A stretch of DNA of 64,000 bases from Massilia sp. Se16.2.3 (GTDB lineage: Bacteria; Pseudomonadota; Gammaproteobacteria; Burkholderiales; Burkholderiaceae_D). Below the pieces are notes generated by a model. That model saw only the letters and a list, made by a program, of their open reading frames with translations. It was not told the origin of the DNA and did no database searches. The position numbers and the translations under genes are program-made. This document shows, one piece after another, positions 53,993 to 64,000 of this stretch (its first letter is position 1; each line of letters opens with the position of its first letter). The stretch lies in contig NZ_CP050451.1 of the NCBI RefSeq assembly GCF_014171595.1, positions 3,906,001 to 3,970,000 of the forward strand, in the 5' to 3' direction.

Positions 53993-54553
53993 TCAGATAT
54001 TGCGCAGGACAGCCCCTTTCGGCGGCGCGAAGTCGACGATGTCATTGATCATGCCGGCGATCTTGGCGTCGCGGGAATTGAGGTGCAGGTCGGAATACTG
54101 GTGGATGCCCCACTGCTCGGGCGTCAGTTCGATATGCTTGCGCAGGATCGATTCCGTGCGTGCGTCGTCCGCGCGCAGGCCCTCGACGATGATGTTGAGC
54201 GCATCGGGACGCGAACCCGGCGAGGCCGTCGCGTGCGACTTGTGCACCATGAAGCGGGCCGTTTCGCTGGCATAGCGGCGCGTTCCCGCCAGGTACATGA
54301 TGACGGCAATCGAGGCCACCGCCCCGCCGTTGTACATCACGAACTCGATCGGCGACTTCGACATGAAGTTGTACAGGCACAAGCCGTCGCTCACGTAGCC
54401 GCCGTTCGACTGCACCAGCACGTGCGCCGTTTCGATGCCGTCCTCGCTCATGTGGCTGGCCGCCTCGAACACCCGGTGCACCATATCGCTGTTGACGTCG
54501 CCCGACAGCGTGAACCAGGCTTCCTTGCTCTGTTTGGTTTGTTCTTCGCTCAT
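53993..54553 (-). CDS. ClpP-like serine peptidase family protein
   Basis: 186 residues of the Clp protease/crotonase-like fold. NGGYVSDGLCLYNFM corresponds to the GG substrate-binding loop, NGGAVASIAVIMYLAGT to the ClpP active-site strand with Ser in ASIA (ClpP: AASM), and ARFMVHKSHA to the region of the catalytic His. The C-terminal helix has LTPEQW and DAKIAGMINDI, which is also ClpP-like. It lacks the usual ClpP N-terminal loops and stands alone without clpX, so it is a divergent paralogue rather than the housekeeping ClpP. Substrate unknown. Confidence 0.75.
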   Translation of the reverse strand: MSEEQTKQSKEAWFTLSGDVNSDMVHRVFEAASHMSEDGIETAHVLVQSNGGYVSDGLCLYNFMSKSPIEFVMYNGGAVASIAVIMYLAGTRRYASETARFMVHKSHATASPGSRPDALNIIVEGLRADDARTESILRKHIELTPEQWGIHQYSDLHLNSRDAKIAGMINDIVDFAPPKGAVLRNI

Positions 54554-54796
54554 AGTCTTTTTCTACCTGCAAAGTGTGAATCTCAGTGTAACAAATGACG
54601 AAAAAACCCCGCGCGCACGCCCTCCAACGGTGCGCGCATACCCGCTGCGGCTCGCCAGCCCGACGCACGCCGGCTTGGCGGGCCTGAGAAAACCGTCAGA
54701 GCAAGGCGCGGCGACGAAGACGGTACATTTGTACGGCCAGGAGCCGCAACGCGGCTATGGCGGTTTTGTCAGGCGCTCCTATTCATCCTGCCAAGA

Positions 54797-54825
54797 TTGA
54801 CAGGGCTGCGGGGCTGACATATCCT
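54797..54825 (+). promoter_or_regulatory. promoter of the gcv operon
   Basis: A perfect TTGACA at 54797-54802 and TATCCT at 54820-54825 with a 17-base spacer. Initiation would fall at about 54832, directly before the first riboswitch stem, which strongly supports it. Confidence 0.8.
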
Positions 54826-54835
54826 CCACAGTCTT

Positions 54836-55045
54836 GATCGGGAGAGCGCAGCGACATGCTGCCGCCGAAGGGGCATCACCCAAAAACTCTCAGGCAAAAG
54901 GACCGTTCAAGGGCCGGTGCGTACCAAGCGTGCCGGACCAACTCTGGAGAGCGGCCGCGGCGAGACCCGCGGCCCACCGAAGGGGCAGGCGGACCCGTTC
55001 CGCTATCTCTCAGGTACCAAGGACAGAGGGGCGCAGCGCGCGCTG
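54836..55045 (+). promoter_or_regulatory. tandem glycine riboswitch
   Basis: Two glycine aptamers in tandem upstream of gcvT. Aptamer 1 (54836-54905): GGGAGAGCG, then GCCGAAGGGGCA, then ACTCTCAGGCAAAAGGACC. Aptamer 2 (about 54948-55030): CTGGAGAGCGG, CACCGAAGGGGCAGGC, then ATCTCTCAGGTACCAAGGAC. These are the conserved P1/P3 core elements of the class, linked by about 40 bases. The remaining 60 bases to the ATG form the expression platform; a GGGGCGCA../..GCGGCTCCCC pairing is possible there. In the family glycine usually turns on gcv expression. Confidence 0.95.
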
Positions 55046-55091
55046 GCATCGGCCGGCGTGCGGCTCCCCTATTCACTGCCCTGAGGATTCC

Positions 55092-56210
55092 ATGACGCTC
55101 AAAGCGACCCCGCTCAATTCCGCACACCGCGCACTCGGCGCCAAGATGGTCGATTTCGGCGGCTGGGACATGCCGGTCAACTACGGTTCGCAAATCGAAG
55201 AGCACCACGCGGTGCGTACCGACGCGGGCATGTTCGACGTCTCGCACATGTGCGTGGTCGACCTCGAAGGCGCGAACGTGCGTGGTTTCCTGCGCGGCCT
55301 CCTGGCCAACAACGTCGACAAGCTGCAGACCCCGGGCAAGGCCCTGTACTCGTGCATGCTCAATCCCGAGGGCGGCGTCATCGATGACCTGATCGTCTAC
55401 TTCTTCCGCGAAGACTGGTTCCGCCTGGTCGTCAACGCCGGCACGGCCGAGAAGGACATCGCCTGGATGCGCCAGCAGAACGACGCCACTAGCAGCGGCT
55501 TGACGATCACCGGCCGCCGCGACGGAGAGAACGCGATCGCCCTGGTCGCCGTGCAGGGGCCGAACGCCCGTGCCAAGGTCTGGGAAGTGCTGCCGGCCGC
55601 GAAAGCGGCTTCGCAGGACATGAAGCCCTTCAACGTCGTCATCGTGCCGGATACGGCCTTCGGCGAAGCGATGGTCGCGCGTACCGGCTATACCGGGGAA
55701 GACGGTTTCGAGATCGGCGTGCCGGCCACGCAAGTGGAAGCACTGTGGAAGGCGCTGATTGCCGCCGGCGTCAAGCCTGCCGGCCTGGGCGCACGCGACA
55801 CGCTGCGCCTGGAAGCGGGCATGAACCTCTACGGCCAGGACATGGACGAAACGGTCAACCCGCTCGACGCCGGCCTGGCCTGGACCATCGACCTGGTCTC
55901 GGAACGCGACTTCATCGGCAAGGCGGCACTGCAGGCCAAAGGCCAGCAGGCGAACTTCGCCGGCCTGATCCTGCGCGAAAAAGGCGGCATCCTGCGCGCC
56001 CACCAGAAAGTCGTGGCAGCCTCGGGCAACGCCGGTGAAATCACCAGCGGCACCTTCAGCCCGTCGATGCAGCAGGCCATCGCGCTGGCGCGCGTGCCGA
56101 TGGACGTGCAGATCGGCGACACCGTCCACGTCGAGATCCGCGACAAGAAGCTGGCCGCCACGGTCGTCAAGCTGCCGTTCGTGCGCAACGGCAAAGTGCT
56201 GGCATCTTAA
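55092..56210 (+). CDS. gcvT: glycine cleavage system T protein (aminomethyltransferase)
   Basis: Transfers the aminomethyl carbon from lipoyl-H protein to tetrahydrofolate, releasing ammonia. 372 residues. [20 protein letters not shown] at the N-terminus, VFDVSHM-type sequence ([12 protein letters not shown]), [12 protein letters not shown] and [20 protein letters not shown] (with the catalytic Asp region) are all present. ATG at 55092 is preceded by GAGG; the in-frame open sequence upstream is the riboswitch and not protein. First gene of the glycine-controlled operon, 50 bases before gcvH. Confidence 0.97.
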   Translation: MTLKATPLNSAHRALGAKMVDFGGWDMPVNYGSQIEEHHAVRTDAGMFDVSHMCVVDLEGANVRGFLRGLLANNVDKLQTPGKALYSCMLNPEGGVIDDLIVYFFREDWFRLVVNAGTAEKDIAWMRQQNDATSSGLTITGRRDGENAIALVAVQGPNARAKVWEVLPAAKAASQDMKPFNVVIVPDTAFGEAMVARTGYTGEDGFEIGVPATQVEALWKALIAAGVKPAGLGARDTLRLEAGMNLYGQDMDETVNPLDAGLAWTIDLVSERDFIGKAALQAKGQQANFAGLILREKGGILRAHQKVVAASGNAGEITSGTFSPSMQQAIALARVPMDVQIGDTVHVEIRDKKLAATVVKLPFVRNGKVLAS

Positions 56211-56260
56211 GCTTCCAACACAATTTATAATATCGCGTCAAACCAACCTGGAGCCCTTAC

Positions 56261-56641
56261 ATGAACATCCCGACCGACCTGAAATACACCGAGTCCCACG
56301 AGTGGGTCCGCCTCGAAGCTGATGGCACCCTCACCGTCGGCATCACCGAGTATGCGCAGGACGCCTTGGGCGACATCGTGTTCGTCGAACTGCCGCAGGT
56401 CGGCAAGAGCTTCACGGCCGGCGACGACGCCGCCGTGGTCGAGTCGGTGAAGGCCGCCAGCGACATCTACGCGCCGGTAGGCGGTACCGTGGTTGCGGTC
56501 AACCAGCCGGTCGCCGACGCGCCGGACTCGATCAACCAGGATGCCTACGGCGCCTGGCTGTTCAAGCTGCAGCCGACCGACGCAGGCGCGATCAACGGCC
56601 TGATGGACGCCGACGCCTACGGCAAGACCACCGACAACTGA
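56261..56641 (+). CDS. gcvH: glycine cleavage system H protein
   Basis: Lipoyl carrier protein that shuttles the aminomethyl intermediate between P, T and L proteins. 126 residues with the lipoylation motif [17 protein letters not shown] (Lys in SVKA), preceded by [15 protein letters not shown]. The N-terminus [20 protein letters not shown] is canonical. It follows gcvT by 50 bases and precedes gcvP by 144 bases. Confidence 0.97.
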   Translation: MNIPTDLKYTESHEWVRLEADGTLTVGITEYAQDALGDIVFVELPQVGKSFTAGDDAAVVESVKAASDIYAPVGGTVVAVNQPVADAPDSINQDAYGAWLFKLQPTDAGAINGLMDADAYGKTTDN

Positions 56642-56785
56642 TCGTCACGCGCCTTCGGGCGTTGAAATCCCCTGCGGCGCCCGCATCTGGGTGTGCCGCA
56701 GGGCGCAACAGCAGCACAGCTTACTCGTCCATTTGACCCGCGCAGGCAGCGCCCGCGCCACCGTCCCTTCTTTTTGGCCACCACC

Positions 56786-59671
<2,886 letters not shown>

Positions 59672-59764
59672 TCGCTAGGCACTGACCTTGGCGGCGGCGC
59701 GGGGAGCGATCCCTTCGCCGCCGTTGTCGTTTCTGGCTGACGTTGCGGCTGCGGATCTGTACGA

Positions 59765-59832
59765 CCGCGTGGGCACGAGTGCCCACCCTACGGTGCACCG
59801 CCGTTGTAGGGTGGGCACTCGTGCCCACGCGG
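59765..59832. repeat. head-to-head REP-like palindrome pair downstream of gcvP
   Basis: Two inverted copies of the element seen at 18.9 and 21.2 kb: 59765-59791 (reverse) and 59806-59832 (GTAGGGTGGGCACTCGTGCC then CACGCGG). Only 14 bases separate them, making one large near-palindrome with flanks GTACGACCGCG and CGCGGTACGAC. It lies in the 195-base gap between convergent gcvP and the chemoreceptor gene. Confidence 0.85.
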
Positions 59833-59866
59833 TACGACGTACGATGGTCGAGACGTCCAAACGACA

Positions 59867-61576
59867 TCAATCCCTCCTCGACGCCAGCCGCAAATGCGGC
59901 CTTGGCGTCTTCCTGCGCTCGCCCCGGCCGGGCTGGCTGGCGTCGCGCCGGCCGTCCTTCAACACGTCGCGCATGTCGATGTCGGCCACGCTCGACGGCG
60001 GCGTGGCCACATCGGGTGCTGTCACCGCTTCGTCGAGCCGGAACGCGGCCACCGCGCGCGACAGCGTCAGGGCCTGCATCTGCAGGTTGCGTGCCGACTC
60101 GGCCGCTTCTTCCACCAGCGTCGAATTGCGCTGCGTGACCTGGTCCATCTGCACGATCGCCTGGTTCACGTCCAGCAGTCCGCTGGCCTGCTCGGCACTG
60201 GCCGAACTGATCTTGCTGATGATGTCGCCCACCTGCTGGACCGAGGTGGCGATGGTGGCCATGCTGCTGCCGGCCTGCGCGGCCCAGGCAGTGCCGCCCT
60301 CGATCTCCGCGACCGATTGCGCCACCAGCTCGCGGATCTCGCGCGCGGCGGCGCCGGCGCGCAGCGCCAGCGAACGCACGTCACCGGCCACCAGCGCGAA
60401 CTCGCGCCCGCCCTCGCCCACGCGCGCCGCCTCCAGGGCCGCGTTCAGCGCCAGCGTACCCGTCTCGACGGCGATAGCGTCGATGCGCGCGCCGATCTCG
60501 CCCACCTGCCGGGCGCTGCCCTTGACCGTGGCCAGCGTCGTTACCAGCCGGTCGACCACGCTCTCGCCTTGCTGGGCCACGTTCGACGCGGATTCGGCCA
60601 GGCGGTTCGCTGCCCGGGCGCTGTCGGCCGTGAGGTTGACGGTGGCGGCCAGCTCCTGCATCGACGAGGTCGTGTGCTCGAGCGAACTGGCGCGGAAGGT
60701 GGCGCGCGTGGTGAGGTTCAGGTTACCCAGGCCAGGTCGCGCGACGCCGTGCCGATCGAGCGCGCCGATTCGAGGATGGTGCGCAGCGTCAGGTTCAGGT
60801 TGCGGATGCTGGCGTTGAGCGCGCGCGAGGTTTCCCCTATCTCGTCGTTGCCATACACGCGGTCCTTGACCGTCAGGTCGCCGCTGGCCAGGTCGACCGC
60901 CGCAGCCCCGATGCCGCGGATCTCGGCCAGCAGCGTGCTGCGCACCGCCACCGTGATGCGCAGCGAGACGGCAATGGCCAGCGCGATCACGCAGGGCATC
61001 AGCCAGGTCATCGTGCGGAAGTCGCTTGCTGCCGTCGCCGAGGCCTCCTCGGAGAGCGTCTGCTCGAGCTGGGCGGGGCATTGAGGCGCTGGGCGACGAC
61101 GGCGAAGGCCGCTTCCGCCTTGCTCATGGCGTTGGCGCTGATCGACTGGTCATCGCGCACCAGTTCGATCGCGTCGCGCACGGCACGCACGTACACCGCA
61201 TGGGCGGCCGCGGCCTGGTCGACATAGCGCCGCCCGCGCTGCCGGCAGGGGTCATGCGCGCCACCCGCTCCAGCCCTGCATGGGTCAGCGCGTGCTGGCG
61301 GTGGATGTCCGCGATCAGGGGCTCGATGCGGCGGCGCGGGAAGCTGCCGCCGATCCAGGTATGCAGCTGGTAGATCTCCGCGTGGCTGCGCTGGGCGGTG
61401 AAGACGAGCTCGCTCGCGGCGCGCATGTGCGCCGCGCGCTGGCCGACGATGTCCTCCAGCGAGGCGTTCTGGCGCACCATCGCGTACCAGGCGCCGCTCG
61501 AGAGCAGGACCAGCAGCACCAGCACGACGCCGGGCGCCAGCAGCAGTTTGGGGCCGATCCGCAGGCGCGACAGCAT
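59867..61576 (-). CDS. divergent methyl-accepting chemotaxis protein, three frameshifts
   Basis: About 570 residues joined. N-terminal membrane helix (about 9-30, LLLAPGVVLVLLVLLSSGAW), a periplasmic four-helix-type sensor, a second membrane helix (MTWLMPCVIALAIAVSL), HAMP, and the signalling domain. The tip region reads AVETGTLALNAALEAARVGE then GGREFALVAGDVRSLA, whereas the other receptor in this window has the standard [25 protein letters not shown]. So residues usually invariant for CheA/CheW contact are changed. The frame shifts near 61232, 61078 and 60725. The C-terminal tail lacks a WEEF-type pentapeptide. Confidence 0.8.
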
Positions 61577-61819
61577 GGCTCAGGCCCCGCGGCGTTGGGA
61601 GGGGAAGGCGGCGGCAAGGGCCGCGGCCGGGAAGTGCTGGGGAATGTGCATGATGGCCTCGTCAATGGGCGCCGCGCGACAGTACGCGACTTCGCGATAG
61701 GTACCGAAGTTTCTCTATCGCATTTGATCAATCTAAGTCATCCGTCCGGCGCTGCCTTTGAGCAATCGCAACACCCTCCCCGCCATGGACAATTGCCGCC
61801 ACGCAGGTACACTAGCGGG

Positions 61820-62848
61820 ATGAAGATTGCCGTCCACCTGGCGCGCAACCGGCGCCTGCTGGCGTGGTGCGCGTTGTCTGTCGTCCTGCACCTGCTCCTC
61901 ATGCTCTGGGTCGACGCGCGCTTCACGCCGCCCCTGCTGCCCGAGGTCGGCACGCCGCTCGCGTTGCGCCTGGTCCCCACGCCCCAGCCTGCGACCGCGC
62001 CGCAGGCCGATGCGCCCGCGGCCGCCGCCCAGGCATCCGCCGCGGCGCCAATGCCGCTGCCGGCACCGGCACCGGCACCGGCGCCGGCGCTACGATCGGT
62101 TCCCCTCGACGCGGCAGGCGACGCGCCGGCACCGGCGGCAAGCCCTGCGCAAGCACAAGACCGGGCCACCGGCATCCTGCCCCAACAGATGCCCGGACGC
62201 TACCAGGTGCGCCCGCCCCCGTCCGCCAGCATCGGCTACACCGTGATCCGTACGCGCCCCGGGGCTGAGGCCGAACCGGCCGCCTCCGCCCGGCTGTCCC
62301 TGGCAGCGCAAGGCTGGCCGCTACCAGTTGACACTGGACGGCGTGCTCGGCGAATTCGAGAGCGAGGGCGGCGAGGACGATGCCGGCATGGCGCCCGCGT
62401 CCACGCGCGAGCGCTCGCCGACCGGGGGCGCATGGGTCACGCGCTTCAACCGCGAGGAGAACCGGATCGACTATGCGGGCGGGGCTGCTCCCCCCCCGGG
62501 CGTCCAGGACCGCGCCTCGGTGCTGATCCAGCTGGCCGGCATGGGCCTGGCCGAGCCCGACCAGATGCAGGACGTGATCGAGATCGTCGTGGGAGGCGCC
62601 GCCGGCACCGGGATCGCGCGCTTCCGGGTCATGGGGCAGGAAGAGATCGACACCGGCATCGGCCGGCTGGCCGCGGTGCACCTGGCGCAGCTGGCGCCGT
62701 CCGGCGAGCGCCGCGTGGAGCTCTGGCTGGCACCACAGCAGCACTGGCTGCCGGTACGCATCCGGTGACGGAACCGGACGGCACCGTCGTCGACCAGGTC
62801 GTGCGCACGCTGGACCTGGAGGCGCCCGCCAGCAGCGGGGCGCAGTGA
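61820..62848 (+). CDS. DUF3108 domain protein, two frameshifts
   Basis: About 342 residues joined. The N-terminus has one membrane helix (about 12-32, LAWCALSVVLHLLLMLWV), then a Pro/Ala-rich linker (about 50-120), then the DUF3108 beta domain: RYQVRPPPSASIGYTVIR, GEFESEGG, IDYAGG, ASVLIQLAGMGL, then LWLAPQQHWLPVRIR and TEPDGTVVDQ. The frame changes near 62320 and again near 62768, where one G appears missing; the gene then ends at 62848. The domain is found in periplasmic or membrane proteins of unknown role. It starts 243 bases from the divergent receptor gene. Confidence 0.75.
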   Translation: MKIAVHLARNRRLLAWCALSVVLHLLLMLWVDARFTPPLLPEVGTPLALRLVPTPQPATAPQADAPAAAAQASAAAPMPLPAPAPAPAPALRSVPLDAAGDAPAPAASPAQAQDRATGILPQQMPGRYQVRPPPSASIGYTVIRTRPGAEAEPAASARLSLAAQGWPLPVDTGRRARRIRERGRRGRCRHGARVHARALADRGRMGHALQPRGEPDRLCGRGCSPPGRPGPRLGADPAGRHGPGRARPDAGRDRDRRGRRRRHRDRALPGHGAGRDRHRHRPAGRGAPGAAGAVRRAPRGALAGTTAALAAGTHPVTEPDGTVVDQVVRTLDLEAPASSGAQ

Positions 62849-62863
62849 GGCGGGGCCCGCCGA

Positions 62864-62894
62864 CGTGAAAACGGCCGGCATGCCGCCGGCCGTT
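62864..62894 (-). terminator. probable terminator of prfC
   Basis: A 10-pair GC-rich stem (AACGGCCGGC/GCCGGCCGTT) with a 5-base loop, followed on the minus strand by TTTT. It begins 20 bases after the prfC stop. On the plus strand it lies just beyond the DUF3108 stop but is not followed by a T-run. Confidence 0.65.
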
Positions 62895-62913
62895 CGTGTA
62901 GCGCGCCAGCGGC

Positions 62914-64000
62914 TTACGCCAGCTTGGCCGCGTGCTCGCGCGTCGCGTGGAAGGTGAGCTTGGGCCAGCGCTCCTGGGTCAGGCGCAGGTTCACGCCGGA
63001 CGTCGCCAGGTAAGCGAGGTTGCCGGCCGCGTCGTAGGCCACGTTGTGACCCAGCTGCGTCTCGAAGTCGGACAAGGCCTTCTTGTCGTCGCTCGACACC
63101 CAGCGCGCGCTGCTGATGCTGGAGCCCTCGAAGACGGCATCGACGCCGTATTCATTGAGCAGGCGGCTGGCGACGACGTCGAACTGCAGCACGCCGACCG
63201 CGCCCAGGATCAGGTCCGAGCCCAGCACCGGCTTGAACACCTGCACCGCGCCCTCCTCGCCCAGCTGCTGCAAGCCCTTGTGCAGCTGCTTCATCTTCAA
63301 GGGATTCCGGATGCGCACCGTGCGGAACAGGTCCGGGGCGAAGTACGGGATGCCGGTGAAGGTGAGCATCTCGCCTTCCGAGAAGCTGTCGCCGATCTGC
63401 ATGTTGCCGTGGTTCGGCAAGCCGATGATGTCGCCGGCGTAGGCTTCTTCCACCTGCTCGCGGGACGATGCCATGAAGGTCACGACCGACGACAGCTTGA
63501 CTTCGCGCCCAAGGCGCAGGTGCTTGACCTTCATGCCCTTTTCGAAACGGCCCGAGCACACGCGCAGGAAGGCGATGCGGTCGCGGTGGGCCGGGTCCAT
63601 GTTGGCCTGGATCTTGAAGACGAAACCGGAGAACTTCGGCTCGGCAGGCTCCACGGCGCGCACGGTGGCGTCGCGCTCGCGCGGGGCCGGCGCCCAGTCG
63701 ACCAGGGCCGAGAGGATTTCGCGCACGCCGAAGTTGTTGATCGCCGAACCGAAGAACACGGGAGTCTGCACGCCCGACAGGAAGCGCTCCAGGTCGAACG
63801 GGTGGCTGGCGCCATGCACGAGCTCAACTTCCATCTTCAGCTGCTCGATCTCGAGCGGGAACATCTCGGCCAGCTTCGGATTGTCGATACCCTTGAGGAT
63901 CTCGAAAGCGCCGTCGGCTTTTTCTTCGCCGGCCTTGAACAGCATGATCGTGTCGTTGAGCAGGTGGTACACGCCGCGGAAATTCTTGCCCATGCCGATA
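62914..64000 (-). CDS. prfC: peptide chain release factor 3, 5' end outside the window
   Basis: GTPase that removes RF1 or RF2 from the ribosome after termination. Only the C-terminal two thirds (about 360 residues) are here; the frame continues past base 64000 (..IGMGKNFRGVYHL). The GTPase domain's end, domain II (KIQANMDPAHRDRIAFLRVC) and domain III (LKMKQLHKGLQQLGEEGAVQ, VGVLQFDVVASRLLNEYGV) are all diagnostic of RF3 rather than EF-G. The C-terminus is intact, followed by a hairpin. Confidence 0.95.
   Translation of the reverse strand, partial: IGMGKNFRGVYHLLNDTIMLFKAGEEKADGAFEILKGIDNPKLAEMFPLEIEQLKMEVELVHGASHPFDLERFLSGVQTPVFFGSAINNFGVREILSALVDWAPAPRERDATVRAVEPAEPKFSGFVFKIQANMDPAHRDRIAFLRVCSGRFEKGMKVKHLRLGREVKLSSVVTFMASSREQVEEAYAGDIIGLPNHGNMQIGDSFSEGEMLTFTGIPYFAPDLFRTVRIRNPLKMKQLHKGLQQLGEEGAVQVFKPVLGSDLILGAVGVLQFDVVASRLLNEYGVDAVFEGSSISSARWVSSDDKKALSDFETQLGHNVAYDAAGNLAYLATSGVNLRLTQERWPKLTFHATREHAAKLA

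Overview
This window is GC-rich chromosomal DNA from a betaproteobacterium. The gene order rpsB-tsf-pyrH-frr-uppS-cdsA-dxr-rseP-bamA-skp-lpxD-fabZ-lpxA-lpxB-rnhB and the overall gene content suggest Burkholderiales, most like Oxalobacteraceae (Massilia/Telluria type). That placement is an inference from synteny and protein style; no search was run.

Layout. 1-4.8 kb: the 3' part of a PAS sensor kinase, a metallophosphoesterase, a DUF4034-like protein and a DUF6151 protein. 4.9-21 kb (minus strand): the essential translation and envelope cluster, running from rpsB and tsf (with a terminator between them and another after tsf), through pyrH, frr and isoprenoid/phospholipid synthesis (uppS, cdsA, dxr), to rseP, bamA, skp, the lipid A genes, rnhB and a TrmH-type methyltransferase. 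21.4-25.7 kb (plus strand): map, glnD and an RsuA/RluF-type pseudouridine synthase, followed by a dense direct/inverted repeat array. 26-30 kb (minus strand): a block of small, mostly exported unknown proteins, including two paralogues, one with ankyrin repeats. 30-33.8 kb: an FAD oxidoreductase, a POT peptide transporter and a GNAT acetyltransferase. 33.8-37 kb (minus strand): a tight operon of an unknown protein, a double-domain KaiC-like ATPase and a sensorless hybrid histidine kinase. 37-40 kb: a DUF885 peptidase-like protein and an orphan CheB. 40-51.6 kb (minus strand): DUF1631, then smc-zipA-ligA-galU-def, the last five tightly packed. 51.9-54.5 kb: a chemoreceptor, a KGG-repeat protein and a ClpP-like protease. 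54.8-59.7 kb: a promoter, a tandem glycine riboswitch and gcvT-gcvH-gcvP. 59.8-64 kb: a second, divergent chemoreceptor, a DUF3108 protein and the 3' part of prfC.

A major caveat is that about 15 genes are interrupted by apparent single-base frameshifts, often at short homopolymers. They include ligA, smc, galU and def, which a living cell could hardly lose, so most are probably sequencing or assembly errors. They are unevenly spread: none lie in 5.7-25.6 kb, 31.7-38.4 kb or 53.4-59.7 kb. For these genes I give the span of the whole reconstructed gene and say where the frame changes.

The items most worth following up are the KaiC-like/histidine-kinase operon without KaiA or KaiB, the exported paralogue cluster at 26-30 kb, the repeat array at 25.69-26.01 kb, and three loci of a palindromic REP-like element.
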